A stretch of 64,000 nt of DNA, from assembly GCA_033961575.1 (NCBI GenBank), contig CM066732.1, positions 99,005,187 to 99,069,186 on the forward strand, in the 5' to 3' direction. The position numbers and the translations under genes are program-made. Under the pieces are notes generated by a model, which had not been told where the DNA came from, made no database searches, and saw only the letters and a list, made by a program, of their open reading frames with translations. Below are positions 34,690 through 62,639 of this stretch, one piece after another (positions within the stretch are counted from its first letter, which is position 1; each line of letters begins with the position of its first letter). Source of the DNA: Aselliscus stoliczkanus (Eukaryota; Chordata; Mammalia; Chiroptera; Hipposideridae).

Positions 34690-36090
34690 AAGTGTTTTAT
34701 ATGTTTAAACATTTTCTGGGAGAATATAAGAAGAAAGGTATCAATACCAGCATAAAGGAATTAGAAAAAAATAATAGAGAAGAAAGCCACGAAAATTTTA
34801 TGACTTTCTCTGATAAAGTCTTAAGTGACCAGGAAGAGAGAAAGTACTCTTCCCTTCATAGTTGACTTTTAGCATGTCATTACATTGCAGATTAATCACT
34901 TTAGATTGAAAATTAGGTAGAAACTCCTAAGTTGCACAGTTAAATGGATTTTGAAATGGAATTCCTTTGTACTTGGATCAAGTTTAAAAAACCTGCTGGA
35001 ACTGTAGTTCAAGCTCAGAAAACATGTCTGTGTATAAAGCAACTTGATATGACTTGGGATTGAAACAGCATTAGTTGTCATCGAAAGGATTTTTACCATG
35101 TTATGAGTTTTGCACGTAAGCACTGTTTTGCCTTGTAATTTTAGGTTGAATTTATTAAGAAACATTATCAAGTCTACAGTGAAAAGATAATTTCCAAAGC
35201 TATTTACTTAGTGTTAGATAATAGTAGCTGAAGGCAGTTCTCTTTCAGAAAAATTTCAATCTCAGCCTAAGCTCAAAAAATTGCAATAGAAACTACCATT
35301 GCTAAGTCATTGACCTGCTTGGTGGGAGGGCAGGTTGGAATATTCATACAATTTTTCAGTCATTTTAAACTCAATATTGACTCCTAGAATAATCAATAAC
35401 TGAGCAGTATCAGTTAACATCTGTTGACCCATCAAGAGCTAAGGAAAACCACTCAAAATAATTTGACTTCTTGTTTGACTATTGATATTGCTCCCAATGT
35501 CCTCAACTCTTAGAGCAACTCTTCAAACCAAAGGACTAATAATTTTTAACAAGTTTTTTTTTTATTAGTTTCACATGTACAAAACAACATAATGATTAGT
35601 TACACCCCTCACAAAATGATAACCCCAACAAGTTTGTTTCTTCTGGACACTTCTTCAGCTACTACAATTAAACATGATTTAATTAACTCACCATCAGTCA
35701 GTGGCTTTCCTTGCTTGGCTAACAAATGAGCCAGTAGGAAATTTACTTTAATTCCAGCCTTATTGTCATTTTTTATTTTCTTGAAGAAATTTTGCTGTGA
35801 TGAGATATCCCATTTTACATTTTTCTAATTTTTCTGATCATTTCTGTTCTGTGAGTTAGGAATATTGTGATCAGTGCTTAGTTTGGTAATGTTAACATAT
35901 ATTGTATTTTTTTTTAGCACAGCTATATAATGTTACTGTATAATAAACACAATGCTTTGCCATCTAACTTGATCAAAATAATCCACTCTCTGCTGTGCCT
36001 TAAAAGCATGATGTTTGAAGTCCACTTTTCTTGTTTTGATATGATGGGTATCTACTGGCATTAAAAAAAATACCACAGATACAGTAATAC
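34690..36090. other. Intergenic stretch, no gene seen
   Basis: No further SLC28A exons recognised. Apart from a short L1-associated fragment at about 35560-35635, the sequence is unassigned and AT-rich. Confidence 0.45.
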
Positions 36091-36099
36091 ATAAGGCAC

Positions 36100-36440
36100 T
36101 TGAAACACGGTCAAGGTATAACTGATTCACAGTGGCGAGCAGTGGTGTGAAGCAATGATAGCACCACATAAGGTCTCTGTCACAACTACTCAAGTCTGCC
36201 ATGATAGCACAAAAGCAACCATAGAGAATATGTAAATGAATAAATGTGTCTGTGTCCCAGTAAAACCTTATCTATGGACACTGAAATGTAAATTCCATGT
36301 AATCTCCGTGTGCCATGTAATATTCCTCTTTGGATTTTTTTCAACTATTAAAGAATGCAAAAACCAGTTTTAGCTCACAGGATGTTAAAACACAGGTGAC
36401 AGTTCAGATTTGGCCTGCAGGCCACAATTTGCTAAACCCG
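36100..36440 (-). mobile_element. Nonautonomous DNA transposon (hAT-like), antisense
   Basis: 'aaggtctctgtcacaactactcaa' near 36165 and 'tttggcctgcaggccacaatttgctaaaccc' near 36408 are the inverted form of the repeat at 30553. Confidence 0.55.
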
Positions 36441-36745
36441 GCTCTAGAGGATGAACCCAGGGAAGGAAGAGTGTTTCTAGAGAAAGTCTAGAAAGTGGCC
36501 ACTGGGACTCTGAGTTTTTTGTTGATGTTTCTGACAATGTTGTGGGGCAAACTTCTGGTATAAGTGGATTGAAGTAGATGGGAAGAAAATAGATATGGGA
36601 AATATAAGCAAACCTTCCATGAAATTTCACGCTGAAAATGGGGGTGTGAGAAATGAAAGATGCTGGGGAATTATGTGAGTTAAGAGAGAAATTTTTGTTC
36701 AAATAGGAAAGATTTGAGCATGAGTACTTAACCTTTATTTTCTCT

Positions 36746-37171
36746 CTCTTTTTTTTTAAGATTTTATTGGGGAATTGGGGGAGGGGAACAGACAAGTTGC
36801 TGTCTTTTTGTTCTTCAGTCTAGTTGTGGAGGACGTTGCTTCACTGGCCCATGTTGGTATCATCATTGTGCTCTTCCCAGATGAGGCAGGTCGGTCGCCG
36901 GCCTCTGGCTGGTCGCTCACTGCGGTTATTGGCAGCTCACGCTGGCTGCCAGCCACTCATGCTGGCTGCTGGCCACTCACTGTAGCCTATGGGAGCCCAC
37001 TGCAGCAGGGGCTGCAGCCCACATCATCACCAGGGCTTGCACAGCCCAGCTCCAGATGGAGCTGTTGTTAGCTGTAGAGGGCAGTATCACTGGCCCTCAT
37101 ATGTGGGATCCAAACCGGGACCCCTGGCATCCCAAAACCAGCTCTTTACCAATGTGCCACTCGGCTGGCCC
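36746..37171 (-). mobile_element. tRNA-derived SINE, long form
   Basis: T run, ATTGGGGAATTGGGGGAGGG, body with 'gcccactgcagcaggggctgcag', head end GCCACTCGGCTGGCCC. Confidence 0.92.
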
Positions 37172-37639
37172 TCTTTCTTTTTTAATAAGGAAAATAATGT
37201 CTATCTTGAAGTTTGTTAGAAAGGTCAAATGAGATAAAGCATGTTTGGTGCCTAGCATGATGCCTAGCATGTGGCAGGTTCTCAGTAATAGATACTAATA
37301 TTCATGTTATTTTTTTGTAAAAACAACAGAGTTCATGTTTCCCATACTACTTTGTTTTAGGTTTTTAAATTATGTTATTTAAAGTCAAGATTGTACTGTT
37401 ATTGAGGTGTTTTGAAAATTATTAAATAAATCAGAAGTTAACCAATTGGTCAAGATTATTTTAATTTGAAAATTTTGATTTTGTAACTGCCTCAGCTTTC
37501 CTCCTTCTAGACTGAGTTCTAATCTGTCTGTTTAGTCTGTTTTTGCATGTGAGCTACTTTTCACTTAGATCTTTTTAAACCATAATACAGTCATACAGAT
37601 GATTGTATGAATGAATCATACAAACCGTACACTAATTTG

Positions 37640-38130
37640 GTATATTAGTGAGTTTATTTATATATTTTTTGTATTGTAAACATTATTTCTGTAAGTCACA
37701 TGTGGAGTTACCATATGACACAGCAACTCTACTCTTGGACCCAATAGAAATGAAAGCATGTGTCCACACAAAAACTTGTACCCAAATGTCCATAGCAGCA
37801 TTATTCATAATTGCCAAAATGTGGAAATAACCCACATGTTGGAAATAACCCACAAATAAAATGTGGAATATCCATACAATAGAATTTCATTCAGCTATAA
37901 AAGGAATGAAATATACTGATAAGAGTTACAAACTAAATGAAACTTGAATACATTTTGCTGAGTGAAAGAAGCCCATAACAAAAGACCACACATTGTATGA
38001 TTCCATTTCTGTGAAATGTCCAAAATAGACAGCTCTATAGAGACAGAAAGTAGATTAGTGAAGGCCTAGAGCCTGGAAGAAAATGTGGAGTGACTGCTAA
38101 TGGGTATCAGATTTCTTTGGGGAATGACAC
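37640..38130 (+). mobile_element. Old L1 LINE 3' end
   Basis: 'gagttaccatatgacacagcaactc', 'catagcagcattattcataattgcc' and 'ttcattcagctataaaaggaatgaa' are the standard sense L1 3' tail. Confidence 0.8.
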
Positions 38131-38149
38131 CTGATAGCCTGTGTCTGAT

Positions 38150-40400
38150 AATTTGATATCGGGAGTCCCTGTGGATATGTTTCTATTGAATGTTGTTTTG
38201 CTGAAGAGGTATTTTCTCCTCCTGCATCTGTCTATCTTTGGTTATGTGTAGGATTTGTATTTATAAAGTTCTATTTTTTGAAATAATTTGAAGCCTAGGT
38301 GGATGTTATCTTTCTTCAAAGAATTTTGATTTTTTTAAGGCAACGGGAATGCCCGCCATCAGGTATGATCTTCATCCAATCCCAGACTAGAGACTTTTCT
38401 GGGCTACCCACGTGACCCGAAGCTGGGCTGCAGAAGGTGCAGGGGATGATTTACTTCCCTCCACCTTAATCCTCATAAGCAGTGGTGTCCCGCACAGCCA
38501 TATTAGAGCCTGAGGCAAAACAAACATCAGCACTACTGATCCTGTCTTTAAAATTCAGTATCTTGCTCATCATGGGTTTTTCATTAATTTTATTAATTAA
38601 TTTTAATTAGTAAGACTGCATTAAAGCATTATTTATCTGGATTACTGAAGTTTTTGGACCCCCTAAATTTTGTACACAAGGTGAGTAGTCCACTTATCTT
38701 GCCCTACTCCCAGCCTTGGTATTTTTTTATTTTTTGGTATTTTTTATATCTGCTTTGTGTCTTTACATCTTAAGAGTTTGAAGAAACAAAGCTGTGGGTT
38801 CCCCAACTTCCTATAAAATCTCATACAGATTTTGGGGGCACTCTCAATTTCCTTTTTCATGCCACTTAGAATTAACCATCTAAAAACTTCCACACAATTA
38901 GTCACTGAAGTGGATTAAAGATAAACATTTATCTTTACTTTCCCCAGAAACTGCCCTAAATGATAGTAGCAGAATAACAAGGTAAAAACCCTCAAGGACT
39001 AAGCGAAAGGAAGAGAGGAAACAGTGAATGAGAGCTGTCCACAAATTTTTGGAAGATAAGACAGCTGATGGAGGAATGACATCTGATCTAGATAGCAAGG
39101 TATAGGAAGCTGAAACCTGCTATTAGAGAGACAGATAATGAGAAGTGAGTCAGTTTACCCTATGGAATCCCACAGAAAACTTGTTCTCATTATTAGCAGT
39201 CAGGGAGAGGAACAACGATTTGCATTCATGTGTTATGGTCTATAATATATATTTACTGTATCACCTCAAAGATACTTGAACTCTTCCATGTATTGTCAGT
39301 CTGGTCAGGTGGACCTAGATCTAGTACAATTGGACAATGTCCTAACACACTATATTGACATTATGATTATCTCAGAAAGTGAGGATCAAATGTGACCTCA
39401 CTAAGATCATAAGTCATATAACTGATTGGGGATGACTGGATAACTCCAAAAAAAATCCAGGGCCTTGCACAAACAGTAAAGCTTGGGGGTGGGACAATTG
39501 CATCATCTGAAAGGATAAGAAAATGGAGCTTGGGCTTGGCTGCCCTGGACCCTTTGTTTTGAGGCAGCCTTTGGCTGTGATGCACATCCTTACTTTAATG
39601 CTGTTCCTATGTCCTTTTCCTGCGATAAACTGTAGATTTGTAAGCATTGTCATTTTGGATCCTATGAGTCTTGAGCAATCAAACCTTATTTAACTGTTAC
39701 TGTTTAGTGCACTAAGTGATGGGAATCTGAGTATTTTTTTATGTTATTCTAATTCCTCAAAAGAACCTATACATCCAGAAAGCTTACCAAAAAAATCTGA
39801 GGTAGTCTTTATTCTCCTGAACTATTGGATGGTATTCCTATGTGGTTAAAAATTAATACACTATAGTGGTCAGATCCATGAGCTTTATTTTTGAAGGCTA
39901 TTCTTGAAAGGAATATCTTGCTTTTTTCTGGGAACTACACTTGCCCTACAATGTCAATATTGGGTATTTTTATTTAAAATTAAGTTCATTTTTTTTTTTT
40001 ATGACCATGGTTCATCTTAATATGTGTAACTGTTTCCTCTAGTCAGGGAATTACAAAGAGATATGGTGTTCCCTAGGAAGAGTGATTATCTGAAGTTGTT
40101 GGCATGTCCTTTGGACACCCATCATCTGTAGCAGCAGATGGTGTGCCTTCTGCGTGCTACAGGTCACAGAGAAGCCATTGGGTTGCAGGAATGGTGGAGG
40201 ATGGATAGAAAATAAAACTAATAGCAGCTGCGTGGGGGACACTAGGCTGCTTCTGTTTTCCTCTAAAACCTTGACAAAACAGAATACCTAAGAGGAGTGT
40301 CATAGGATCTAAAAATAGAGACTTCATTAAATCATTCAATTGAACCATCTTTGTTGAAATAATTGTCTTGTCGAATAACAATCCAAAATGCTAACAGAAG
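38150..40400. other. Intergenic stretch, no gene seen
   Basis: Open frames do not exceed about 80 codons and none is recognisable. Composition is ordinary. Confidence 0.45.
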
Positions 40401-41480
40401 GGACAAGATGAAGTGAGGAAGAAGGAAGAATCCAGGATGGCCTGGCTAACAGAGTCAATGGTGATACTGTGGTGAACCTGCAATGCCTTTGCACAGTCAC
40501 ATAATGCCCACAGACAGTTGGGAAGAGGACCTGGAGCTTAGGAGAAGATCAAGACTAGGAGGTCTAGGCAGAGGGCCTCCCCTCCCACCTGGCCCCTGTG
40601 AGTTTTTAGTGGAAATGTGGGTGGGCAAGACCTTTGCACAAATGTGACCACCCAGTGGGATCTAGGAGAGGAGAAAAAGGCTCAAAGATAAAGGCCCTGT
40701 GGACATCTACCTCTTAAGGACAGGAAGAAGACAATCCAATGACGGAGTTTGAAAAATCAATAAGAAGACATGGGAGAAAGTGGTATCACAGAAACCCAAA
40801 AGAGGAGAGATATTCGAAGGAATGATCAGTAAGGCCTGAATTAGTATCTGCTGGAAATGACACTGGAGAGGTCAGGTCAAAGATATCATCAGTACTTTGG
40901 AGTGATAAGGTAGAAATCAGCTAGCAGGAGGGTGAAGAATAAATAAAAGGTGAAATGGTGGAGATAGTAGATGTATGTTCAGGAAGCTTAACTCTAAAGG
41001 AAAATGAACTTGCAGAGAAATCATTTAGTTTGAACATTATCTTGAGCATGATTATTTGCTGAGGGAAAACACACACACACATAGGCTGGAATTATAACAA
41101 ATATGATAATTGATGTAGCAATTTCCTGAAAGAGGAAAGAGGTTAGAATCAAAGGACGGTTGTGTTGATTAGACCTGGTCAGAAGGTTCACTCCATTTTC
41201 TGCAGCAGTGAGGGAAGTGTCTCTTTGTACAGGGTTGAAAATTAAAGGCAAGTGATGAGATGAAGTTCTGATTTTAGTCTTCAGAAGCTTAGTTAGTAAA
41301 AGCAAGGAGAGAACTTTAACCAGAGAAGGCAAATGCAGATAAATCTGCATGGAATTGGAGCAGAAAAGCTGAGGGAACTGACACCTGATGGCCTCTATTT
41401 TCTCTGTGAAGAGTGAAATAATATAATCAGGTGAGAGAATACAGTGAAGGTTTGGAATAGCCACTGAGGAGAATGTGGAG
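40400..41480 (+). mobile_element. L2-type LINE remnant (tentative)
   Basis: Long purine-rich sequence with patches such as 'gacactggagaggtcaggtcaaag' and 'aggaggtctaggcagagg' resembles diverged L2. A 147-codon antisense frame (41021-41464) has no recognisable domain and is probably an effect of that composition. Confidence 0.35.
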
Positions 41481-41979
41481 GGGTATGTAACAGAATTGCC
41501 AAGTAGTATTTAGGTCTGGGACTATATACCCCAAGTGTGCACCAATCCACATGGTTGTATAGATTTCTTAAGCAGGATCCAGTCCAAATGTAGGTGTTTC
41601 TGTGGAGGATGAAAAAGGATACCAGGATACAAAGGAGTTAAAGTGTTGGCAAGGGCATGGTCAAACCCATGACTCACTTTCAAGTACATCTCCCCTGCTG
41701 CCCAGATTTTTCATGAGTGAAAACATTTAGCATCTGGCAAATGGAGACTCTTTTCTGAGACCTTAGGATAAATCCCTTATATTCAGAAGACATTCAGATA
41801 TTTTTGAGTGAGTAAATTAATAAATAAAATTTGATTTTGCTAAGCATTTCCAAATACAAGTATTAGGTTTAATTTTTATCTATTGGGACAAATATATTAT
41901 TTCAGAGCATCAGAATTCTGTCCCATTCTATAATTTACTTATGCTCAAAACAATTAGACAGATGCCAAACTGATAAAAT

Positions 41980-42904
41980 TAATTCTGTAACACAAAAGTT
42001 TATTAGAATAAAAATACATGTACAGTATTCAACATTAAAATTATTTCACATCGCACATAGGTTTTACCTTCATTAGTTTTTTAAATGCTTTTAAAATTTG
42101 CACTTCAAATAATTTGCATATCTGTAAACAAATCTTAGATTACTAAACATGCAACTAGATACCAAACATCAAAATTTAGAGATGGGAACTGACAGTTAGT
42201 TATATCCTATTGCACTACCTATTTCTGTAAAATTTTAGACAGAGAAGAAAAAGATTAAAATAAGTCACTAGCAATGAGGTAAGTTGAATGAAGAGGTTTT
42301 TTAGTAGCAAATACCACCAGTGCTGAGATGAGAATATTAACAACATTTATGGAAAATTCACTTAAATGTTTGTATAGTCTAGGTTATTTTTTTAAAAACA
42401 AAAATGATCAAAATTACTTATTAGAAAAAGAGACAATTATCTGGTTCTACTTAAGATTTGTATACATCCTAAGTCTTTCTCTCAATCAGAAAAAAAGAAG
42501 TGATACAAATATTCACAGGTCTAGCAAAAAAGTAAAAAAAAAAAAAATGAAGATTAGGACCAACAGTTCGAGCTGCCTTTTGGGAAGAAAATTAAAAACA
42601 GAGGTAGATGGTTAAATATTAGCGGCCAAGTTACTTGAATGATTAATTTTTGTCTTGGTACACATTCACCACATTTTTACACTTGAAGCCAAATAGCAAA
42701 TAAATTTAGGAGTAGAGAGTAAGACCTAGCACAAGTTATTTCCCTTATATCAAAGAAATAAACATAAACTAGGTCTAAGACCCCTGTTAAGGATATGATT
42801 GTTTAAAGCCCTACAGTTCATGCAGTTTTTAAAGCAGGAGAATGAACCTTGTCCCTATGTTTCTAGGTTTATTTGGGCCAAGCCACAAGCTCCATCAGGT
42901 GTGG
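41980..42904 (-). other. GATM: GATM 3' untranslated region
   Basis: Sequence downstream of the GATM stop codon on the minus strand. A canonical AATAAA (minus strand) lies at 41999-42004, and cleavage is expected some 10-25 bases further, near 41980-41990. The predicted length is about 925 bases, similar to the UTR I recall for human GATM. No interspersed repeat is recognised in it. Confidence 0.7.
41999..42004 (-). terminator. GATM: GATM polyadenylation signal AATAAA
   Basis: The hexamer reads TTTATT on the + strand. It is the first canonical signal at a plausible distance from the stop codon with no other gene between. Confidence 0.65.
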
Positions 42905-57635
<14,731 letters not shown>

Positions 57636-57800
57636 TTAGGGGCTGCCGGGGCCTCAGGGTCAAGTCTCCTAGCCTCCCAATTTATAGCCAGTTGATCCAC
57701 GGACGGACTTCTGCTGCGCTCGGAGAAGCCCCGCCCAGGTCCGCCGAAGGAGGCCCACGAGTGTTTTAGGGAAGGGGAGGAGGACGCGACTTCTGACGAA

Positions 57801-58440
57801 GTAAATTTAACAGTCTATACAACGGTTGCTTTTGATTGATATTTATGGATTTAAGTATGCAAAGTGTGAATACAATTACACATTTAAATTCATCTGTATG
57901 CAATGACCCCTCATGTTACAGTAAACAAAATCACCTAAAGTTTAAGTGTCTGTTTAGGGCAACGCCGGGATTGAGACTGGAGTGGACTCAGCCTGGAATT
58001 CAGGCCATCCACTCCCCCGGGCGCTGCGCTTTCCACCCACTAATCTGTTAGGTGTTCTTTAGAATACTTGCCATTTCAAATTGTCGTTGGCCCTGTGCCC
58101 CCGGCTTGAGAAACTCAATCGTGAAAATAAAGACAAATGTGGGCCAGGAGGAGGGAAGGGACTACACACAGTTTCTTCCCTTCTATTGCATGTATTTAAA
58201 TTTTTGTTTCAATTTGATTAGGATACATTTGTTAGAAAAGTCGTTCCCTTAACAGTGCAAAGCGTTCATTGCTGTGGATTTGTGCAAAGCTATTAGAAAA
58301 CTCAGTTTAACGTTTCAGTTTCTAGCAGGAGAGGGGGCAGAGGGATTTTGAGTATTTCATTTTTTTGTACCTACAAAATGTGTATTTATTTTTAATGAGC
58401 TGTCTTTTAAATTGTGGTGTCTCAAATTTGTTTTCCAAAG
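57801..58440. other. GATM upstream flank, no gene seen
   Basis: Ordinary AT-rich sequence after the CpG island. A short CpG patch lies near 57960-58040. No divergent exon is recognised. Confidence 0.5.
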
Positions 58441-58449
58441 TTCACTAAT

Positions 58450-58740
58450 AAATGGCACCGAACAGGATGGCATGGTGGAAAGACATGTGCAGAGGAAATG
58501 GGGAGAGCTAGGTTCTAGCCTTGACTCCATTATAGACTGCTATGTGTCTTTTTTTTTTTTTTGAGGGCAGTATCACTGGGCCTCATATGTGGGACCCAAA
58601 CCGGGGCTGCTGGCTTCCCAAGCCAGCGCTTAACCACTGCGCCACTCAGCCAGCCCTGCTGTGTGTCAACCTTCTTATCCTCAATGGGAGAATAATTGCA
58701 TTTATGGTCTCTAGCACGCAGGGTCATTGAGGGGCCAAAA
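58450..58740 (+). mobile_element. MIR-type SINE split by a tRNA-derived SINE
   Basis: 'ggaaagacatgtgcagagg ... gagctaggttctagccttgactcc' before and 'ccttcttatcctcaatgggagaataattgc' after the SINE at 58549-58656 form one MIR. Confidence 0.6.
58549..58656 (-). mobile_element. tRNA-derived SINE, short form
   Basis: T run, GAGGGCAGTATCACTGGGCC, end GCCACTCAGCCAGCCC. Flanks TGCTATGTGTC and TGCTGTGTGTC. Confidence 0.93.
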
Positions 58741-58854
58741 GGAGAGAGTGTAGGTGCAGAACTTGGTGTGGCATTAGAGCTAGATGAATATGAGGCAATA
58801 TTTTACCAGCTCTAACAATTAGGAGGCCAAATGTGATAATAGGGGGAAAGAGAC

Positions 58855-58960
58855 TGTAAGTCTAGGTTCGTATCTTGGCTCTGTTACTAGCTTGCTGTCT
58901 GACCTGTAACCTAATTCCTTCACCTTTCCAGTGAAGTCTTTGGGAAATCCCTAACATTTC
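58855..58960 (+). mobile_element. MIR-type fragment
   Basis: 'ctaggttcgtatcttggctctgttactagcttgctgtctgacc' is a MIR segment. Confidence 0.6.
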
Positions 58961-59609
58961 TCAAAATTTACAAAGTACCTCCTCCCAACAACTAAATGCA
59001 GCCACCTCTAAGGTATAATTCTCTCAGCGTATGTCAAGTAGCCTGAGATGTGCCCCTCCTCAGTAAAGGAATTTCAGGGTAACAGTAAGTAAGTACACAT
59101 AATAAATGGTATTGACATTATACTATCTCTGTCTGAGATCTGTGGACTCCTCATGGTGCTTATTAAAGACAATAATTTAATGTTGCAGATGTCAGAATTG
59201 GGAGTGCCTGGAAATAATGAGGCCGAGGTATCAAGGTTTACATAAAGAAAGACTGTCATTATAGCCTTAGAACATACCATTATCTCTTGGAATCCAGGGG
59301 AAAGTGTGTGGACAGTCATCCAAACCAGTCCTACTGCTATGAAAACAAAGCAAAGCACTGTCCTCACCTCCTTCTCCTTGCTTATTTATTATTTATTTTT
59401 TGCTCTTGAAAAAATTCTGCAGCAATTTTCAGATTGACCTCATCAATTGGAAGCATGAGTCTTCCAGACTGGTTTATTTGTCTAATACTGGGCCAATTCT
59501 GCAAAGTATTGAGGGTGATACCTGGTAACTCCTTGCTCTCTAATTGCTGCTTTTTTTTTTCCAGATAAGATGGAATACACTGTGAACTCTTGGCTTGTTC
59601 TCCCTCATT

Positions 59610-59960
59610 AGCAATAGGTTAGTTTTTGTGCGGATGCATGTTTTCATTCCTCGTGGATATATACCTAGGAATTGCTGCATCATATGGTAACTCCATAGTT
59701 AACATTCTGAGGAACTGGCAAACTTTTTCCAAAGTGGCTGCACCATTTTACATTCCCACAGCAATGTGTAAGGACTCCAATTGTTCCACATCCTCACCAA
59801 CACTTGTATGTCCATCTTTTTTATTGTATCCATCCTAGTGGGTGTGACATGGTATAACACTGTGGTTTTAATTTGCATTTCCCTAATGACTGATTATGTT
59901 GATAATTTTTTCATGTGCTTATTGGTCATTTATTTATACGTCTTCTTTGGGTGACCTCAG
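59610..59960 (-). mobile_element. Old L1 LINE 3' fragment, antisense
   Basis: 'ggatatatacctaggaattgctgcatcatatgg', 'ccaaagtggctgcaccattttacattccc' and 'atttgcatttccctaatgactga' are the inverted L1 tail. Confidence 0.85.
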
Positions 59961-60366
59961 TCTTAGGAGAGGTACAAGTTGAAATACCTTTATTTAGGGA
60001 GGAACTGATACCCATTTACAAGAACTAATATCCTTCTTTCCAGTGAGGCAAAATTAATAGTTGTTTAAAAATACAAAAGGAGAATATGTCTTTAAATAGA
60101 TTGCATAGGACTCTGAGGTTAAAAATACTCTATATCTTTAAAAAAATTATGAAAAGTAAACTCAGAGTTAAATGACTGAGAGGAAATTTCTCCTTTAGAG
60201 TAGAACACAAAGTTAGAGAACATAATTCACTCTTAAAGAATTAAGTAATGGGCTCGTAAGAGACATTATCACCAATATTTCTATCTTTTGGAGGAGCCTT
60301 TGAACCTTGTTTAGAGGTTACTAGATAATGTAACAAATCTGTTTTGAAAAAGGTAAAGTTATCATT

Positions 60367-60859
60367 AAATTAAATTAAATTAATTAATTAATTAATTTAA
60401 AGATTTTTATTGGGGAATTGGGGGAGGGGAACAGCATTGGGGAACTGGGGAAGGGGAACAGACAAGTTACTGTTCTCTTGTTCTTCAGTCTAGTTGTGGA
60501 GACATTGCTTCACTGGCCCATGTTGGTATTGTCACTGTGCTCTTCTCGGGTGAGGCAGATCGGTCACCTACCTCTGGATGACCACTCACAGCAGCTTTTG
60601 GCAGCTCACACAGGCTGCCAGCTGCTCATGCTGGCTGCCGGCCACTCACTGTAGCCTATGGCAGCCCTATGGCAGCCCACAGCAGCAGGGGCTGCAGCTA
60701 TGTCGTCCTAGGGACTCCACAGCAGCCCAGCTCCAGGTGGAGCTGTTGTTCACCATCTTAGCTGTAGAGGGCAGTGTCACTGGCCCTCATATGTGGGATC
60801 CGAACCGGGGCCATGGCATCCCAAGCCAGCTCTTAACCAACGAGCCACTTGGCCGGCCC
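60367..60859 (-). mobile_element. tRNA-derived SINE, long form with doubled tail
   Basis: (TTAA)-rich start, GGGGAATTGGGGGAGGGGAA and a second copy of that motif, GC-rich body, head end GCCACTTGGCCGGCCC. Flanks AAAGTTATCATT are identical (about 60355-60366 and 60860-60871). Confidence 0.95.
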
Positions 60860-60927
60860 AAAGTTATCATTTTAATATAAATGAATGCATATAGAAAAAC
60901 TCAGTTTCCATAAAAGATAAAGTATAT

Positions 60928-60948
60928 GTGTGTGTGTGTGGGGGGGGC
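60928..60948. repeat. (TG)n plus G run
   Basis: Short TG dinucleotide run followed by seven or more guanines. Confidence 0.85.
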
Positions 60949-61021
60949 ATCTTATCACACTGCCCCTAATACTCCTTAATTAATATCTGCTGATTTAATT
61001 AATTTTAAAATCACTTCTACT

Positions 61022-61230
61022 CTGCTTAACAATAATAGCTACCATTTACTGAATGCTTACCATGTGACAGATACAAACTTCATATATGTTATCTCCTGTA
61101 CTCATCTAGAATGAAATATTCTTATAATAATCTCATGTAGGGGAAGAAACTGAGCCTTAGAGAGGTTAAATAAATTGTACAGAGTCAAACAGGTGCCAAA
61201 TAGCTGTCCGAGCCAAATTCAAACCCAGGT
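61022..61230 (+). mobile_element. MIR-type SINE
   Basis: 'aataatagctaccatttactgaatgcttaccatgtgacag', 'gaagaaactgagccttagagaggttaaataa' and 'agccaaattcaaacccagg' in order: the best-preserved MIR of the window. Confidence 0.88.
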
Positions 61231-61239
61231 TTCTATGCC

Positions 61240-62325
61240 CTTAATTTCTATTCCTCTTGATTGTCTTATAAATTCTCAGGGAATATCTGTTGTGTAATGC
61301 AAGGTATATATGTAGTCCAACTACTTCTAATATTAGGCACTCTTCTGTAAGCTTCATGTTGTGTCACATGCTCTCATTATCCTTCAGGATAACTCTGAGT
61401 GTTTCTTCAAGGATCTATTTGTCAGGTAAGTGCACTTCTTAGGATAACACTGTACCTAAAAGGAGGTCTGGTAATGAGTCTTTGACATATTGAATTTCTG
61501 GAGGTCAGCTATAGCTGAATGCTGAAGATAGAGAAAGATTGAATATAGTATGTGAGACCTCTAAACAAACGCAGAATAGGCTTAGACACTTTATCGAGAA
61601 CTCTACAGAGGCGAGAAAAGGTATGTTAGCATGGGGGTAGCTATTGCCCCTGCACTACAGTCAATGAAGGGAGAACACCTGGAATGGGCAGGATGCTCCA
61701 AAAGGGTCCATCCCATTAGGATAGTTCTGGAAATAGACTACATGTTCATCCCCACTCAAGTCCAACCTTAAGACTTTTAGCGCGGGCTAAAGCAGCTCCA
61801 CTCACCCTGCTGAAAAAGCTGTGCCTCACATTTCCTGCTAAGCTGGCATTGCTCTTTCCTCACCCAACAGCTGTGAGTACTGGTAGTACTTGTCAGGGGT
61901 GGGCCACATCTAGTCAGCACCCAAGAGTGAGGAAGGTGTACTGGTCAAATCCGGAAATGATGCAGAAGTTAATGAATCACCATCATTACAAAACATCAGT
62001 GCCATGAAGATTCCTTTGCCCATTAACAGTTCATGGCTTTGTGAGAAATATTCTTTGGATGACTTAGTGGTGGGAAGGCGAGCTCCCCACCAGACCCTCT
62101 TCCTTGTCTCATACTTTTAGCCCAAATTCCTCTCCCAGTATTTTTTCAGCCCTCTTCTTCAGTCTGACTCCCTATTTTCATATTTGGCTTACATCCTTCA
62201 AAAAAAGAAAAAATGCTATGAAATAAGAAACGATTGAATAACCAACAACAGAAAATAGTTAAGGAAACTAGAACACATTCAGCATTTGGCTCTTAAGCGA
62301 AGAAATACATTTTTCTTAATGAGTA

Positions 62326-62330
<5 letters not shown>
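61240..62330. other. GATM upstream region, no gene seen
   Basis: Unassigned non-coding sequence with no recognisable exon. Confidence 0.45.
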
Positions 62331-62332
<2 letters not shown>

Positions 62333-62356
<24 letters not shown>

Positions 62357-62453
62357 TTTTTGAGGGCAGTGTCATTGGCCCTCATATGTGGGACCGAACC
62401 GGGGCCGCTGGCTTCCCAAGCCAGCGCTTAACCACCATCCCACTCGGCCGACC
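62333..62453 (-). mobile_element. tRNA-derived SINE, short form, young-looking
   Basis: Long T run, GAGGGCAGTGTCATTGGCCC, end CCACTCGGCCGACCC. A perfect 17-bp duplication, CTTAATGAGTATTTCTT, flanks it (62315-62331 and about 62454-62470), so the insertion is probably recent. Confidence 0.95.
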
Positions 62454-62514
62454 CTTAATGAGTATTTCTTGACTGAATGACTAATTCGGGATTTAGAATA
62501 AATAAATTCTTTTG

Positions 62515-62632
62515 AAATTAAAGTTTATTGGTGTTGCAATTGTTAGTGAAGTTACATAGGTTTCAGGTATACAATTCTGTAATACATCATCTGTATATCA
62601 CATTGTGTGTTCACCACCCAGAGTCAGTTCAA
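62515..62632 (-). mobile_element. Bat-type L1 3' end, antisense
   Basis: TTTATTGGTGTTGCAATTGT ... AGTTACATAGGTTTCAGGTA ... CACATTGTGTGTTCACCACC, the same end as at 5712. Confidence 0.75.
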
Positions 62633-62639
62633 TAAATTT

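Noticed and set aside
41021..41464. 147-codon antisense frame
   Set aside because: Lies in probable L2-derived purine-rich sequence, with low complexity and no domain.
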